DNA from: Sycobia sp. Sy_11
Taxonomy: Eukaryota; Arthropoda; Insecta; Hymenoptera; Epichrysomallidae
Direction of reading: 5' to 3'
Assembly (NCBI GenBank): GCA_018907035.1
Contig: JACCIC010000003.1
Span: forward strand, 1-64,000
DNA length: 64,000 nucleotides
Position numbers and translations under genes: made by a program. Shown here piece after piece: positions 20,131 to 31,105 of the stretch. Below the pieces are notes generated by a model. It was not told the DNA's origin, did no database searches, and was given only the letters and a program-made list of their open reading frames with translations. Every line of letters begins with the position of its first letter. The stretch's first letter is position 1.

Positions 20131-21148
20131 TCAAAATGTCGACCTTAAACGAAATTGTTCGAATAGGGAAATAGGAAAAAGTTGCAGGGTGATATGGCCG
20201 GTGAATAGGGCGGTTGTGGTAAAAAACTGAGAGACACTGGACGCACTGTGACAGGGAGTATTGTCGTAGTGCAGACCCCATGTCTTCGCGATCTCTGGAC
20301 GCACTCTAAGGACCCTTTTTCGTAATTTTTCGAGCAAATTGCGGTAGAATACTTAACTAATAAATTAATATTTGGTGCGCTATTATATTTTGTGGAATTA
20401 AATTAAATAATTTAGATATATTTCTAAGAATATATTTTCTCACTTGGGTGGTTCCACAGATTAAACGATAGTAGAATACTTGATTTACGGTTTGTCCAGG
20501 TGGTAGAAACTCTTTGTGAACCACCCCTTTTCTGTCGAAGAAGCACTTTTTTCACTTTGGACTTGCTCATTCTCGCCTTCTTTGACCTTGGCTCCAGGGA
20601 CAGACACTGTTGGCTTTGTCGTTTAGTTTCAGAGTCATATTGAAAGAACCAACTTTCATCACCAGTAATAACTCGATCGAGAAGAGTAAGATCACTTTCA
20701 ACCTGCTCGAGACAATCTTGAGCGATGTTCATTCTCTGGGCTTTTTAATCATCTGAAAGGTTCTTCGGTACCATCTTCACCCATAGCTTTTTCATGATGA
20801 AATCTTCGGTTAAAATCTTTCTAACTGTTACCGGTTAATATTCAACTCGTCAGCCAACATTCGAATGGTTGGTCGCCGGTCTTAACAAACAAGGGCACGG
20901 ACGCGCTGTGCATTCACGTCGGTTCGTATTTGAATTAGCTTTCCGTTCCGTACCTCATCTTTGACGCTCTTACGGACTTTTTTAAAATCCGCATGCCATC
21001 GAAGCAGCTGACTACAACTCAGAGTATCACTACCATACACTTTAAGCACTTTTTCAGAAGTTTCTATCGTGGTTTCGCAGAGTTTCGCACAAAATTTTAT
21101 CGCGCATCGTTGCTTTAAATTTCTCTGTTCCATTTTCATGACATGCAC
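20131..21148 (-). pseudogene. Mariner transposase pseudogene
   Basis: Catalytic Asp 1 (TGDESW) and Asp 2 (HYDNTPCH) are still visible, but the third Asp region (normally YSPDLAPCD) is not readable and frames are broken at least twice. About 20345-20445 is occupied by a repeat also found at 25.5 and 26.0 kb, which sits within the coding region. The protein cannot be made. Confidence 0.7.
20372..20440. repeat. Fragment of a dispersed repeat, inverted relative to 26.0 kb
   Basis: The sequence with GGTGCGCTAT and TGGAATTAAATTAAATAATT is close to the reverse complement of 25990-26060 and 25510-25580. It marks a small copy of the block family described at 24.6-26.1 kb. Confidence 0.65.
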
Positions 21149-21319
21149 TACTCACGCGTTGTTACAAAACACTAAACAGCAGACGAAGAAATGATCGTAC
21201 AAGGATCGTCAAGGTCTCAATCGAGAGGGTAGAGATCTACTATTACGATAGCGGAGTTACAAGTTCGCAGTGTTACCACAGGCCGAAAAATAAAATCGCT
21301 CACATTACTTAATTATCTG

Positions 21320-23297
21320 ACCTCGTAGAGGAAGTAATGCCATAAAAGACAAAACAGAAGTGTACATCTGAGAATTTGTTTAAAAATTTTTTTAAATAAC
21401 TGCAGTATGTAATCCTTTTTTATAATAGAAATTCCAATTTGTGATTCGATTCCGTTGTCACAAATCTCTATAATGAACATTGAATCTAGTTTTATTTTAA
21501 AATGTATATTCAATAACGCAAGTCCTATAGGTTTATCTTTATTTATAGTTTATCTTGACCGTGTATTCAGTCTTCTCAACACAGAATTAACAGACAACGT
21601 TGATATAATTTCAGATGAATATGAGTATAGATACACATTATAATTGCAGTGTTCGACCAAACTAATTGCAGTAGTATATCCATAGTATTTTTCTCTTACG
21701 TATTTTTTGTTCTATATTTCTCATTCAACAACAAGCGTCAGATTTATTAAAACTGAATATTCATTTTAAAAAATAAAATATTCTTCTGAAAGATTAGACA
21801 TTTTCTCTGAATGAATTATTGTCTTTTAGAGTAATCGTACCAGAAAAATAAGAGTAGAGCAATTTTATAATTCTATCATTTCTATAAATAAATGAAACTT
21901 TAAATATTCTATTACACTTTCAAACATTGAATTATAAACAGATTGTCTATAGTACGTTTCAGTAAGAGTATTTGGATAATTTTGAACATAATTTTGTCTA
22001 CTAGTGATACGAATTATTTTAATTTTCATTTCTATACCTTTTGTTTTACCTTCAAAACATATTATAAAATATTTATGTCCATTTTTTGTAAATACTTTCT
22101 TTCAAGTACTTTCTATGTATTTAGCTGCATATTTTCTGCAATTTTAAATGAATCTGAGTTTTCTGAAGAAACCGTATTAGTTGAACTGTGTAATTAAATA
22201 AATCCGAATGAAACGTAAGTCTAAGTATCAATTCGTTGTCTCAGAGAGATAATCGTAGAGATTTATTTTGTTGCTGCTTATGTTCTTGTTATTATGATAT
22301 AGAATTAATAGTTTCATTTATTTTATGATATAAAGCTTTAATTTATAGGACTTCTTTATATTTTTAAAAATATAAAATTTTTAGACAATGCAGTAAAGAA
22401 TTCTACTGTTAAATAGCTTAGCAAAAAAAATTAACGATTGTCTCACCAATTTATATACAAAATCGTTTGCCAAAAACCTCTCGTTTGCATTTACAAAAAA
22501 GACAATATTTAGAGAAAAAAAAACTTTCTTTCCTTTAGAGACGAGTTAGTCATCAATCTCCAAATAGTTTTTACTAGCATGGTATATTTGCTCTCGCTTT
22601 CTTTTATTATGTACAGAATAATGTTATTTACATGTTTTCTTATTCTGTACATAAATACATATTTATGTTCAAAATAAGGAAAAAAATGCTGTTTGATAAT
22701 GTCTAGTGATTAAGAATCAATCTGTTTTTATTAAAAACATTTACTGCAGTTCCAACACAATTTCAAGAGAATGATTATTGATATTCAAATTTAATTCGTC
22801 TATTGCAACGTAAAATATGGTTTAATAATAGTGGGCAAATTCATTTTCAATACTATTTTCCTCTTAAGAACTAATTTCCTCCTGTCCTTTGGTTCAGAAG
22901 GTAAATAATTTACTTCCATACCAGTGATGAACTATATTAGATATTACGCATCATGATGATGCGACTGTACTATAAAATCAATCTGTTGTCATATAAACTA
23001 TGATAGTCATTTTAACTATAAAATAGCATTGTGTAACAAAACATGCTTCAAGTTAATATTATCTAACACTAAACCCTAAGTACGTACTGCTGTACCTTTA
23101 TATATTATATATTGATTTATTTAGTTGTACCAGACATTTTATTTTACAATAATTTTGATTATAATATTTATTGTACTTATCTCGACTTTTTTTAAAATCA
23201 ATTAATAAATATTTTTATTGCTCTTACAGTCCAATTACATAGAATAAAATTAATATTATATATGTGTGTGTATTTTATTCAATTTAATCGTCATATA

Positions 23298-23348
<51 letters not shown>

Positions 23349-23800
23349 CAATAATGATACCAAATATTAAATTCGTATTAAATATATCTTCACTTTGTCT
23401 GCATCAGTCAATGTATTATTCACTGTATTATTTGTAGCTCAGCATTGGCTAATACAAATGCAATTCTGAATATATTAAGACATATAGTAAGCTAATATCA
23501 AGAATAATTTTAAGATTGTTATTCGAGATACTGTAGGTGTTCGCTAAAGTTTTAGAGTGAAACGTATAAAATATTACAATAATCTTCCATTTTTCATTTC
23601 TTTATCTCCATTTCATTTACCTTATATGTTAATGACATTCGGCTTACAATTCAGAATAGTAGAAATTGAGCCTACAGCAAGTGCAGCGTAGTCATATAAG
23701 TTCTATAAATTTTCGGCGATAAAAAACATCGTGAAACGCAAAAATTTGTTATGTACGTAGATTTCAAATGAATAGCGCAAAAATAATTTTTTGTAAATAA
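21320..23800. other. AT-rich stretch without a recognisable gene
   Basis: I see only short open frames of no clear family, and a (TA)n tract at about 23301-23347. Nothing else stands out. Confidence 0.5.
23301..23347. repeat. (TA)n microsatellite
   Basis: An uninterrupted run of about 23 TA dinucleotides. Confidence 0.95.
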
Positions 23801-24485
23801 CATAACAGTATATCCTCAGACCTTGTCTTCTATACTTTTTTTTTAGTGCGAAAGTTCAATTGCTTGTTACAAGGGTATATTCATCTTGGCTAGGGCCATT
23901 TCTTTCGACTATTTTATAACATTTCCTATTTTATTTATTTGCTTCATATAAAATACCGTATTTGTAGAAATGGCAATTATTATTTGTAACTGCGTCTCAA
24001 AATGTGTAACCACCACGTGAATCTATAAATTGCTTTTTGGATAAAGTATACATTGTATCCGATTCTAAATATATTTTATCATTTTCTAAACGAATTCTAG
24101 ATAAATGTTTACTTAGCGTGATACAAATCCTTGCACTACTACTAACTCTAAGATTCATAAGGATCGCTATAAGTAGTGCCATTACAGTTCCCATCAGTAT
24201 TTAAATAACCGGCCAGCGTTGTTGCAAACACTTGAGTTATATTTCTTTTTGCCGCACTAATAATGTGGTTGTGGCCAAGTTATATTATCCCTGTCTGATG
24301 TAAGGCCAAACATGATTCTCTGATTATATCATGAGTCATGTTTTATAGGTCGTACTACATTTTCTTGAAAATCGTTAATTTTCGATAATTGTAAATACGT
24401 TTGAACTACACGAGACACACCTGACCATAATAGAGATAATGTGGAAATATTAACTATTCGTCAATCGTAACAGTACACTGTTGTT
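23801..24485 (-). pseudogene. Decayed viral-type glycoprotein copy 2
   Basis: The minus strand gives a stretch ending in FIDSRGGYTF (about 24000), parallel to FCIDAKDGYTF in element A env, and upstream pieces corresponding to the HIINGV and YSDPYG regions. Stops and frameshifts break it. The DNA is close to 32.58-33.26 kb but the C-terminal third is missing. Confidence 0.65.
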
Positions 24486-24634
24486 TATAAAGCGGTGGAT
24501 AAATATTAGATGAATTAGTGAAGCTTAACTTATTTAAAAATTAATATATTTTTTTATTATTTTTCATCTGATATTTTCTCTTTTTCATTAACATTATTTG
24601 CAAAATTTTCTTTTTTTTTTTTTTTGAAGAGATT

Positions 24635-25641
24635 ACCTGCCGTCCTACTGACGAGCCCAGCAGGTAACTGAGGGCGAAAAGTACAAATAGTATTTATTTT
24701 CTGCGAATGATTTGAATTTATGCTTCATAAAATTAAAAGTTATTTTTTGCACATATCGAGGAAAGAAAATCTTAAATGACTTAAGGGGCATCTCTAGTCT
24801 TTTTGCATAAATTTTCAAGATTTTTTTCTTGCAGTAAACTTTATTATCACACTACAATTTTTTTATATTAAAAACATACATATTGAAGACTGCAAAAAAA
24901 AATTTTTTTTCAATTTCATTCCAATATGGCCCAGATATGGCTGCCACAACGAAGCTTGCTTTTTTTTGGCTGGAATCATATCTTGACACAGGAAGCTCTG
25001 TAATGAAGAATTCAAAAAGCATATTAAAGTATAAGAAAGTGGCTATAGCCCGTACTAAAATCAAGAAGTTTAAGTAAAATAAAAACAAAATGGCGGGCTC
25101 TTCTAATTTTCGCCTTATTTTTTGAAGTTATGTTGTTTAAAAAAGTGCTCAAATGTAATCGAATATTCCTAGTACGGGCTATAGCCACTTTCTTATACTT
25201 CAACATGCTTTTTGAATTTTTCATTTCAGAGCTTCCTGTGTCAAGATATGATGTCAGCCAAAAAAAAAACAAGCTTCGTTGTGGCAGCCATATCTGGGCC
25301 ATATTGGATGAAAAATGAAAAAAAAAATTATTTTGCAGACTTCAATATGTATTTTTTTAATATAAAAAAATTGTAGTGTGATAATAAAGTTTACTGCAAG
25401 AAAAAAATCTTGAAAATTTATGCAAAAAGACTAGAGATGCCCCCTTAATCGTAGAAGAGATAAAGTTCTCGATGTTATACATCGCTGAATCTGTGGAATC
25501 ATCCAAGAATGAATAGATATTATATTCTTACAAATATATTTTAAATATTTAATTTAATTCCATAAAACAATATATCGCACTAAATATTATCTGTTATTGA
25601 TAGCTAGAGAAGCAAAAATCGCTATTTAACTTTCTAAGATA
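24635..25641. repeat. Block repeat copy 1, carrying a MITE
   Basis: Apart from the MITE at 24785-25444 and one TTAA, this 343-base sequence aligns along its whole length with 25767-26110, with scattered substitutions. It starts with ACCTGC and contains AGCAGGT 24 bases later, a short hairpin. I do not recognise the family. Confidence 0.8.
24785..25444. mobile_element. 660-bp MITE with long inverted repeats and TTAA target duplication
   Basis: The element begins GGGGCATCTCTAGTC and ends with its reverse complement, with TTAA at 24781-24784 and 25445-25448. The inverted arms are about 260 bases each (roughly 24785-25045 and 25180-25444). It has no coding capacity. The related block at 25767 has TTAA once and no insert, so the borders are exact. 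TTAA targeting suggests mobilisation by a piggyBac-type transposase, but the end sequence is not the usual CCC(T/C)AG. Confidence 0.85.
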
Positions 25642-25766
25642 AGTACAATTAATAAGTTGAAATCCCGCATTTTAACACAATATTCTTCTCCCGTAGATAA
25701 GTTGATCGTCTTTATAGTATAACTAGTCATCGATTTTAGCTGGCATCGTACGTCTAGGAATTGGTA

Positions 25767-26110
25767 ACCTGCCTTCCTACTGACGTACCCAGCAGGTAAC
25801 TGAGGGCGAAACGTACAAATAATATTTATTTTCTGCGAAAGAATCGAATTGATTCTTCATAAAATTAAAACTTATATTTTGGACATATCGAGAAAAGAAA
25901 ATCTCAAATGACTTAATCATCGAAGAGATAAATTTGTCGATGTTATACATCGCTTAATCTGTGGGATCATCCAAGGATGAATACATATTATATTCTTAGA
26001 AATATATTTCAATTATTTAATTTAAGTCCACAAAACAATATAGCGCACTAAATATTATCTGTTATTGATAGCTAGAGAAGTAAAAAGTCGCTATTTAACT
26101 TTCTAAGATA
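25767..26110. repeat. Block repeat copy 2 (empty site)
   Basis: This matches copy 1 but reads ATGACTTAATCATCG across the point where copy 1 has the MITE. The two copies are about 125 bases apart. Confidence 0.8.
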
Positions 26111-26176
26111 TGTAAGTATTTGTAGAAATGGCAATTATAATTTGTAAATGCGTCCCAATTATTAGAATAACAGAAC
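26111..26176 (-). pseudogene. Small glycoprotein-remnant piece
   Basis: The sequence from GTATTTGTAGAAATGGCAAT to AGAATAACAGAACCG matches 33487-33548, part of the antisense glycoprotein remnants. It forms the left shoulder of the tandem array. Confidence 0.5.
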
Positions 26177-26535
26177 CGAATGTACAAGTATATACGAAAC
26201 TGTTTTTAATCAATACTTTTAATTGCTATTCAAGGCATTTTAAATCACGCATGTTGTAAATATTTACAATATTCGCCTCTAAATATATATAAATATATAT
26301 ATATATGTGACAATGCTGACAACCAGTAGCAGATCAAGCAGATCTATTTGGTAGCAGTAGTTGTTACCACTTTGCAAAGAAATAAACCAAAACCTAGGTT
26401 AGTTTTACTATCTAAGTTAATGTTGAATTCATGGCTGTTGATGCTGAATACGTGCTGAAGTTGAATACCATCTAAATCCTGATGTGACTATGACCTGCTA
26501 TGACAAATTAAAGGCGTGTCCTCTACTGTCCATTC

Positions 26536-27469
26536 CTCGTAGTATATTTTAGAAAGAATAAATTAAATTTTCTTTTAATTGAGAAATTAATTTTTGGTAA
26601 GTTTTTGTTAAAACTTGACTTCGATTAAATTAATAAAACATCCGTGAACAAAAAGTTTCATTCTCTTACATAAAGGATTCATCTGGTTTTCAAGTACATT
26701 GATGAATTACCAATAACCAGTGTAGGGTGTTGTCTCATATTGTCTATATGCACGAGATTCAAACAATTATGGCTAGATAATTACGAGTTTCAGTAGTAGA
26801 AAGGAAATTATTTAGTTTTCAAGGATTGAAAAGTTGGAATACTTTATAAAATCATTTATCTTAGAAGTTTTAATAGTAAGCCAATCTACTTTGTGTCTGT
26901 ACAAAAACACTTTCAATTCTTGCTTGGCTTGCTTATTTATCACATAAAATTGTTCTTCTTACGATAGATTATAAATACTTAATAATTTAATGTTAATATT
27001 ATAACTATCAGAAATTAAAAGGTGTACTAAAAAGAAATTATATAATCAATTATTTTGTACGACTCAGTTGTTTTAAAATCAATATTAATTCTGAACTAAG
27101 AATAATTTGTATTATTTTTAACAATTATATTTACATTATTATGAATTTATCGTTGAAAATTTAATTGTAGTTTCCAAGTGCAAACATGAGTTATGGAAAA
27201 AAGTCTCCCAGTGTAGGCACACCATCGGTATATTCACATGTTACTACTAGGAGTAGTGCAAATCTAAGATCATCCAGATCTGTTCGAAGTGTAAAGATAC
27301 CTTGGTATCAAAAACGCCTATTGACAAATGCAGTTTTGCTTGATATACAAAGAGGAGCTTTGGTGATCGCGGTATTTTCATTGGTAAATTGAATTATTTA
27401 ATATAAATCAAAGAAAGAATATTAATAATTTTAAAAAAGTTCCCTTATAATAACATTAGTCAAAATAAT
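26536..27469 (+). repeat. Left arm of gene-spanning inverted repeat, unit 1
   Basis: This 934-base arm covers the upstream region, exon 1 and the start of intron 1 of the tetraspan gene. It is repeated in inverted orientation at 29842-30776. From about 26990 to the right end I saw only one difference between the arms; the outer part has around ten. Confidence 0.88.
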
Positions 27470-28724
27470 ATACCATTACTTGATTGAGAAAGACGCCTCT
27501 ATTTCTTATATTTCATAAATTAACACGTAATAATACTTTTTAAAATGTTTAAGTTTTATCTTGCTGATGTTACTTTGTAAAAAGGTACCTTACTTACATA
27601 CACATTTCTAGAATAATAAGAAATATTTTTTAATTTCAGTTCTTATCAATTTTCACAATTTGTACTGCAGTCTTTGATATTTATTGCCTTTCACAAGCAT
27701 TACCAGGTTCAGTACATTATGGATATTATTTGATATCTTACGAATTTGTCTATGTAGGAAATACACATGGTAAAACTTAATTGCATTAATTATTTGATAC
27801 TTGTTTAAGTTAAGGAAATATTATTGTTTAAATATGAAATTAATTTTCAGTACGAAATGCTCTTATTGTATTTGCTCTATTTTCAATGCTTGGAGGACTA
27901 GTAATATTTGTAACGTCAGTTATGCTAATAAAAGCACTTAGAAAAGAATATGAGAAGAAAATAGTTCCATGGCTCTACAGCTTTGCAATATTTACTCTTT
28001 TCAGATTATTTGCATTTTTATTCTTTAGTATTGTCAATGACTTGATTTTTGCTTACAATATAATGATGTGTTTGTTTTGGATTGTATTTTCCATATTTTC
28101 AGTCTATGGATGGATGGTTGTCTATTCACTGTACATTGAATTAAGTGATTTAACACGATTAGAAGATCTAGCACATCTAAGAGTAAGTTTTTCAAGTAAA
28201 ATACAATAATTTATAGTTATTTCATTGAGCTCAATCCAATAATTTGTTTATCCTTAAAAGAAAATAAAAATAAGGAATGTTCATATTTTGTGTCTCATGA
28301 ATAACACAAAAGGAAGGATATTTGTTGCTCACCCATAGTTTGTATACAAAGATATAATGTAATTTTTATATACAAACGTACATATTCTGTTCAAAGTTAC
28401 TGTATTATGCTATTTATTGGGTCGATTCAAAACTTTGGGTGATGAGAAATATTTTGTACAGGCATGTTAATCTAAATAGTTTGAAATAACTTTCTACCAA
28501 CTAAGAAATTACTTTATAATAGTTTTATTTACTACATCTGTTTTTAAAAACACCCTCCAGACTTATTGATACTTTTTATAATATGATGTACTCAATTATC
28601 AACTTATTTATTCATTTAGATTGGAACTATGCAGTCTTTGAATGCATCGACAACTCATTCGATCGCAGGATCTCGGCCTACAACTCCGCACAGTACAGTT
28701 TCTACAATGCCAGTTAATTCATAA
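27186..28724 (+). CDS. Four-span membrane protein gene, copy 1 (pasiflora/LAPTM-like candidate)
   Basis: Four exons with GT-AG introns: 27186-27383, 27640-27769, 27851-28182 and 28620-28724, giving 254 residues from MSYGKKSPSVG to TMPVNS. A Ser/Arg-rich cytosolic N-terminus (about 1-50) is followed by four hydrophobic segments at about 55-80, 111-137, 147-171 and 178-204, and a Ser/Thr-rich tail. The family looks like the small insect tetraspan proteins that include septate-junction pasiflora proteins; that is resemblance from memory, not a search, so no symbol is given. It is intact in both units, and no second-copy decay is visible. The inverted copy of exon 1 downstream could produce antisense RNA to it. 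Confidence 0.85.
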
Positions 28725-29448
28725 CGACTATAGAATTGAAACATTTTCTTAAGTGTTAACATTTTCTTTGTGTTCTCACACAAATTTCTGAATATAACGA
28801 AAATTGTATTATATTGAATATGTATTATATGTGAATATGTATTATATTGTATTATATGTATATAACGGAAATTGTATTATAACGGAAAAAACTTAATTAT
28901 TGAACAAATATATTTATTATATTTTCTTATTTGAATCTGTGTCACTAATTACCTAAAGCATAATCATTTAATTTAGCTATAATAATAATTAGAAAAATAA
29001 TCATAGAAGCTATCTTAACCAATTAAAAAAGTTCCTACCATTATAGATTTACAGAGTGGATTTTAATAAAACTTTGACTACAGTTAAATTAATTCATACA
29101 TATAATATTTGCAAAGTTTTAAAGAGTCAGTATATCTGTGGTATACGATAGAGAAAATTTACTAATGATACAGCTGTTCTTGATTCTTATGGGAAATTGT
29201 ATTTTTTACGTTTCAAAAGTATATTATAAAAATAATAACAGGTAATAAATATTTCATGGAACTATAAAGCCTTTGAGATATTTATGAGAATTATAAAAAA
29301 TAACTTAGCGAGCACTATTTAGTTAAAAATGAAATATCTTTTTAAAATAGCTGAATATTATGAGAAAATTAAGTTATTATGTAATGTTGAAAATTGTCCA
29401 AAATTATAATTCATTTTACGACATTAGAAATTTAGAATTGAAAACATT
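28725..29448 (+). other. 3' flank of the tetraspan gene, copy 1
   Basis: AT-rich sequence after the stop codon, presumably 3' UTR followed by intergenic sequence. An ATTATAT-rich direct repetition lies at about 28805-28885. I see no other gene. Confidence 0.5.
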
Positions 29449-29814
29449 CATATTAATTCTTTTCTATTTCAATAATACTTGTTCAATTTTGAACTTTGAT
29501 TATTATATTTTATATTTGTATGATGGTTTGTGCAAATATATCTATATAGACATTGCAATAGCAATATATTCATATTAATTCCATTCCATTTCAATAATAC
29601 TTGTTCAATTTTGAACTTTGATTATTATATTTTATATTTGTATGATGGTTTGTGCAAATATATCTATATAGACATAGCAATAGCAATATATTCATATTAA
29701 TTCCATTCCATTTCAATAATACTTGTTTGATTTTGTACTTTGATTATTATTTTTTATATTTGTATAATAGTTTGTGCAAATATATCTATATAAACATTTA
29801 ATAGAAATATATCT
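29449..29814. repeat. 122-bp minisatellite, three copies, unit 1
   Basis: Copies begin CATATTAATTC at 29449, 29571 and 29693. The first two are almost identical and the third is more diverged. The 72-codon frame over it is a repeat artefact. Confidence 0.9.
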
Positions 29815-29841
29815 ATTAGAACGTGCACTAAACAAACACGC

Positions 29842-30776
29842 ATTATTTTGACTAATGTTATTATAAGGGAACTTTTTTAAAATTATTAATATTCTTTCTT
29901 TGATTTATATTAAATAATTCAATTTACCAATGAAAATACCGCGATCACCAAAGCTCCTCTTTGTATATCAAGCAAAACTGCATTTGTCAATAGGCGTTTT
30001 TGATACCAAGGTATCTTTACACTTCGAACAGATCTGGATGATCTTAGATTTGCACTACTCCTAGTAGTAACATGTGAATATACCGATGGTGTGCCTACAC
30101 TGGGAGACTTTTTTCCATAACTCATGTTTGCACTTGGAAACTACAATTAAATTTTCAACGATAAATTCATAATAATGTAAATATAATTGTTAAAAATAAT
30201 ACAAATTATTCTTAGTTCAGAATTAATATTGATTTTAGAACAACTGAGTCGTACAAAATAATTGATTATATAATTTCTTTTTAGTACACCTTTTAATTTC
30301 TGATAGTTATAATATTAACATTAAATTATTAAATATATTATAATCTGTCATAAGAAGAACAATTTTATGTGATAAATAAGCAAGCCAAGCAAGAATTGAA
30401 AGTGTTTTTGTACAGACACAAAGTAGGTTGGCTTACTATTAAAACTTATAAGATAAATGATTTTATAAAGTATTCCAACTTTTCAATCCTTGAAAACTAA
30501 ATAATTTCCTTTCTACTACTGAAACTCGTAATTATCTAGCCATAATTGTTTGAATCTCGTGCACATAGACAATATGAGACAACACCCTACACTGGTTATT
30601 GGTAATTCATCAATGTACTTGAAAGCCAGATAAATCCTTTATGTAAGAGAATGAAACTTTTTGCTCACGGATGTTTTATTAATTTAATCGAAGTCAAGTT
30701 TTAACAAAAACTTACCAAAAATTAATTTCTCAATTAAAAGAAAATTTAATTTATTCTTTCTAAGATATACTACGAG
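29842..30776 (-). repeat. Right arm of gene-spanning inverted repeat, unit 1 (promoter plus exon 1 copy)
   Basis: This is the upstream region and exon 1 of the tetraspan gene in inverted orientation. Exon 1 with its donor (minus strand, 30125 down to 29928) is identical to the real exon 1, and the frame reads into intron sequence and stops after two more codons. If its promoter works, transcripts run toward and into the 3' part of the gene on the opposite strand. Confidence 0.88.
29919..30125 (-). pseudogene. Inverted partial copy of tetraspan gene, exon 1 only
   Basis: It encodes the first 66 residues exactly as in the full gene, then two intron-encoded residues and a stop. No downstream exons follow on this strand. 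It would yield at most a 68-residue peptide lacking a complete membrane span. Confidence 0.85.
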
Positions 30777-30787
30777 ATTTTTTTCTT

Positions 30788-30881
30788 GCCCATCCGCCCG
30801 CGCTCCTCGCACGGAACACACACGCGGCGCGCGCCAAAAAGGTGTTTGCCCGTGTGTGTTCCTCGAGGAGCGCGGGTGGGC
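30788..30881. repeat. GC-rich inverted repeat (hairpin), unit 1
   Basis: Left arm 30788-30824 and right arm 30851-30881 pair over about 30 bases (CGCGCTCCTCG and GAACACACACG are shared), around a loop with GGCGCGCGCC. A poly(A) run of about 15 follows. It is a strong GC island in a very AT-rich setting and recurs at 38305 and 42496. Confidence 0.85.
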
Positions 30882-31023
30882 AAAACAAAAAAAAAAAAAA
30901 AGAAATACAGTAAACATATTCAAAACGACGGAATTTTTCACAATTTTCACATGTGTGATCACAATAATAGAGGTACTCTAATAATATAATATTATCAGCC
31001 TTTATATTATATAATTTATTTCA

Positions 31024-31105
31024 ACACTATGTAGTGTAACACGTACAGATTAAAGTTATCTGTACGTTTTATTACGAAATTTGTGTGAGTTAAGCACAAA
31101 TTTCG
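31024..31105. repeat. Cluster of three short perfect hairpins, unit 1
   Basis: ACACTA/TAGTGT at 31024-31037, ACGTACAGAT/ATCTGTACGT at 31041-31067 and CGAAATTTGTG/CACAAATTTCG at 31075-31105 lie end to end. The same cluster is at 38541-38622, and the third unit breaks off inside the second hairpin. Confidence 0.75.

Larger units (their letters stand above)
19933..21312 (-). mobile_element. Decayed mariner-like transposon (second family)
   Basis: The element runs between inverted ends AATTAAGTAATG (left, about 19932) and the same word in reverse complement at about 21300-21312. On the minus strand the transposase is readable in three pieces: an N-terminal helix-turn-helix part (IKFCAKLCETTIET, about 21148-20882), the part around TGDESWFFQYDSETKRQS (20732-20424), and LHYDNTPCHSASSV (20337-20131). 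Stops, frameshifts and an internal insertion disrupt it. It belongs to a different mariner lineage from the copy at 9.1 kb. Confidence 0.75.

Noticed and set aside
24852..25318. Four mirrored frames of 62-92 codons
   Set aside because: They are the two inverted arms of the MITE read on both strands.
29360..29578. 72-codon plus-strand frame
   Set aside because: It runs over the 122-bp minisatellite and has no recognisable domain.
30684..30989. Overlapping frames of 67-92 codons over the GC-rich hairpin
   Set aside because: They exist because the inverted repeat lacks stops; no conserved motif, and they change frame between array copies.
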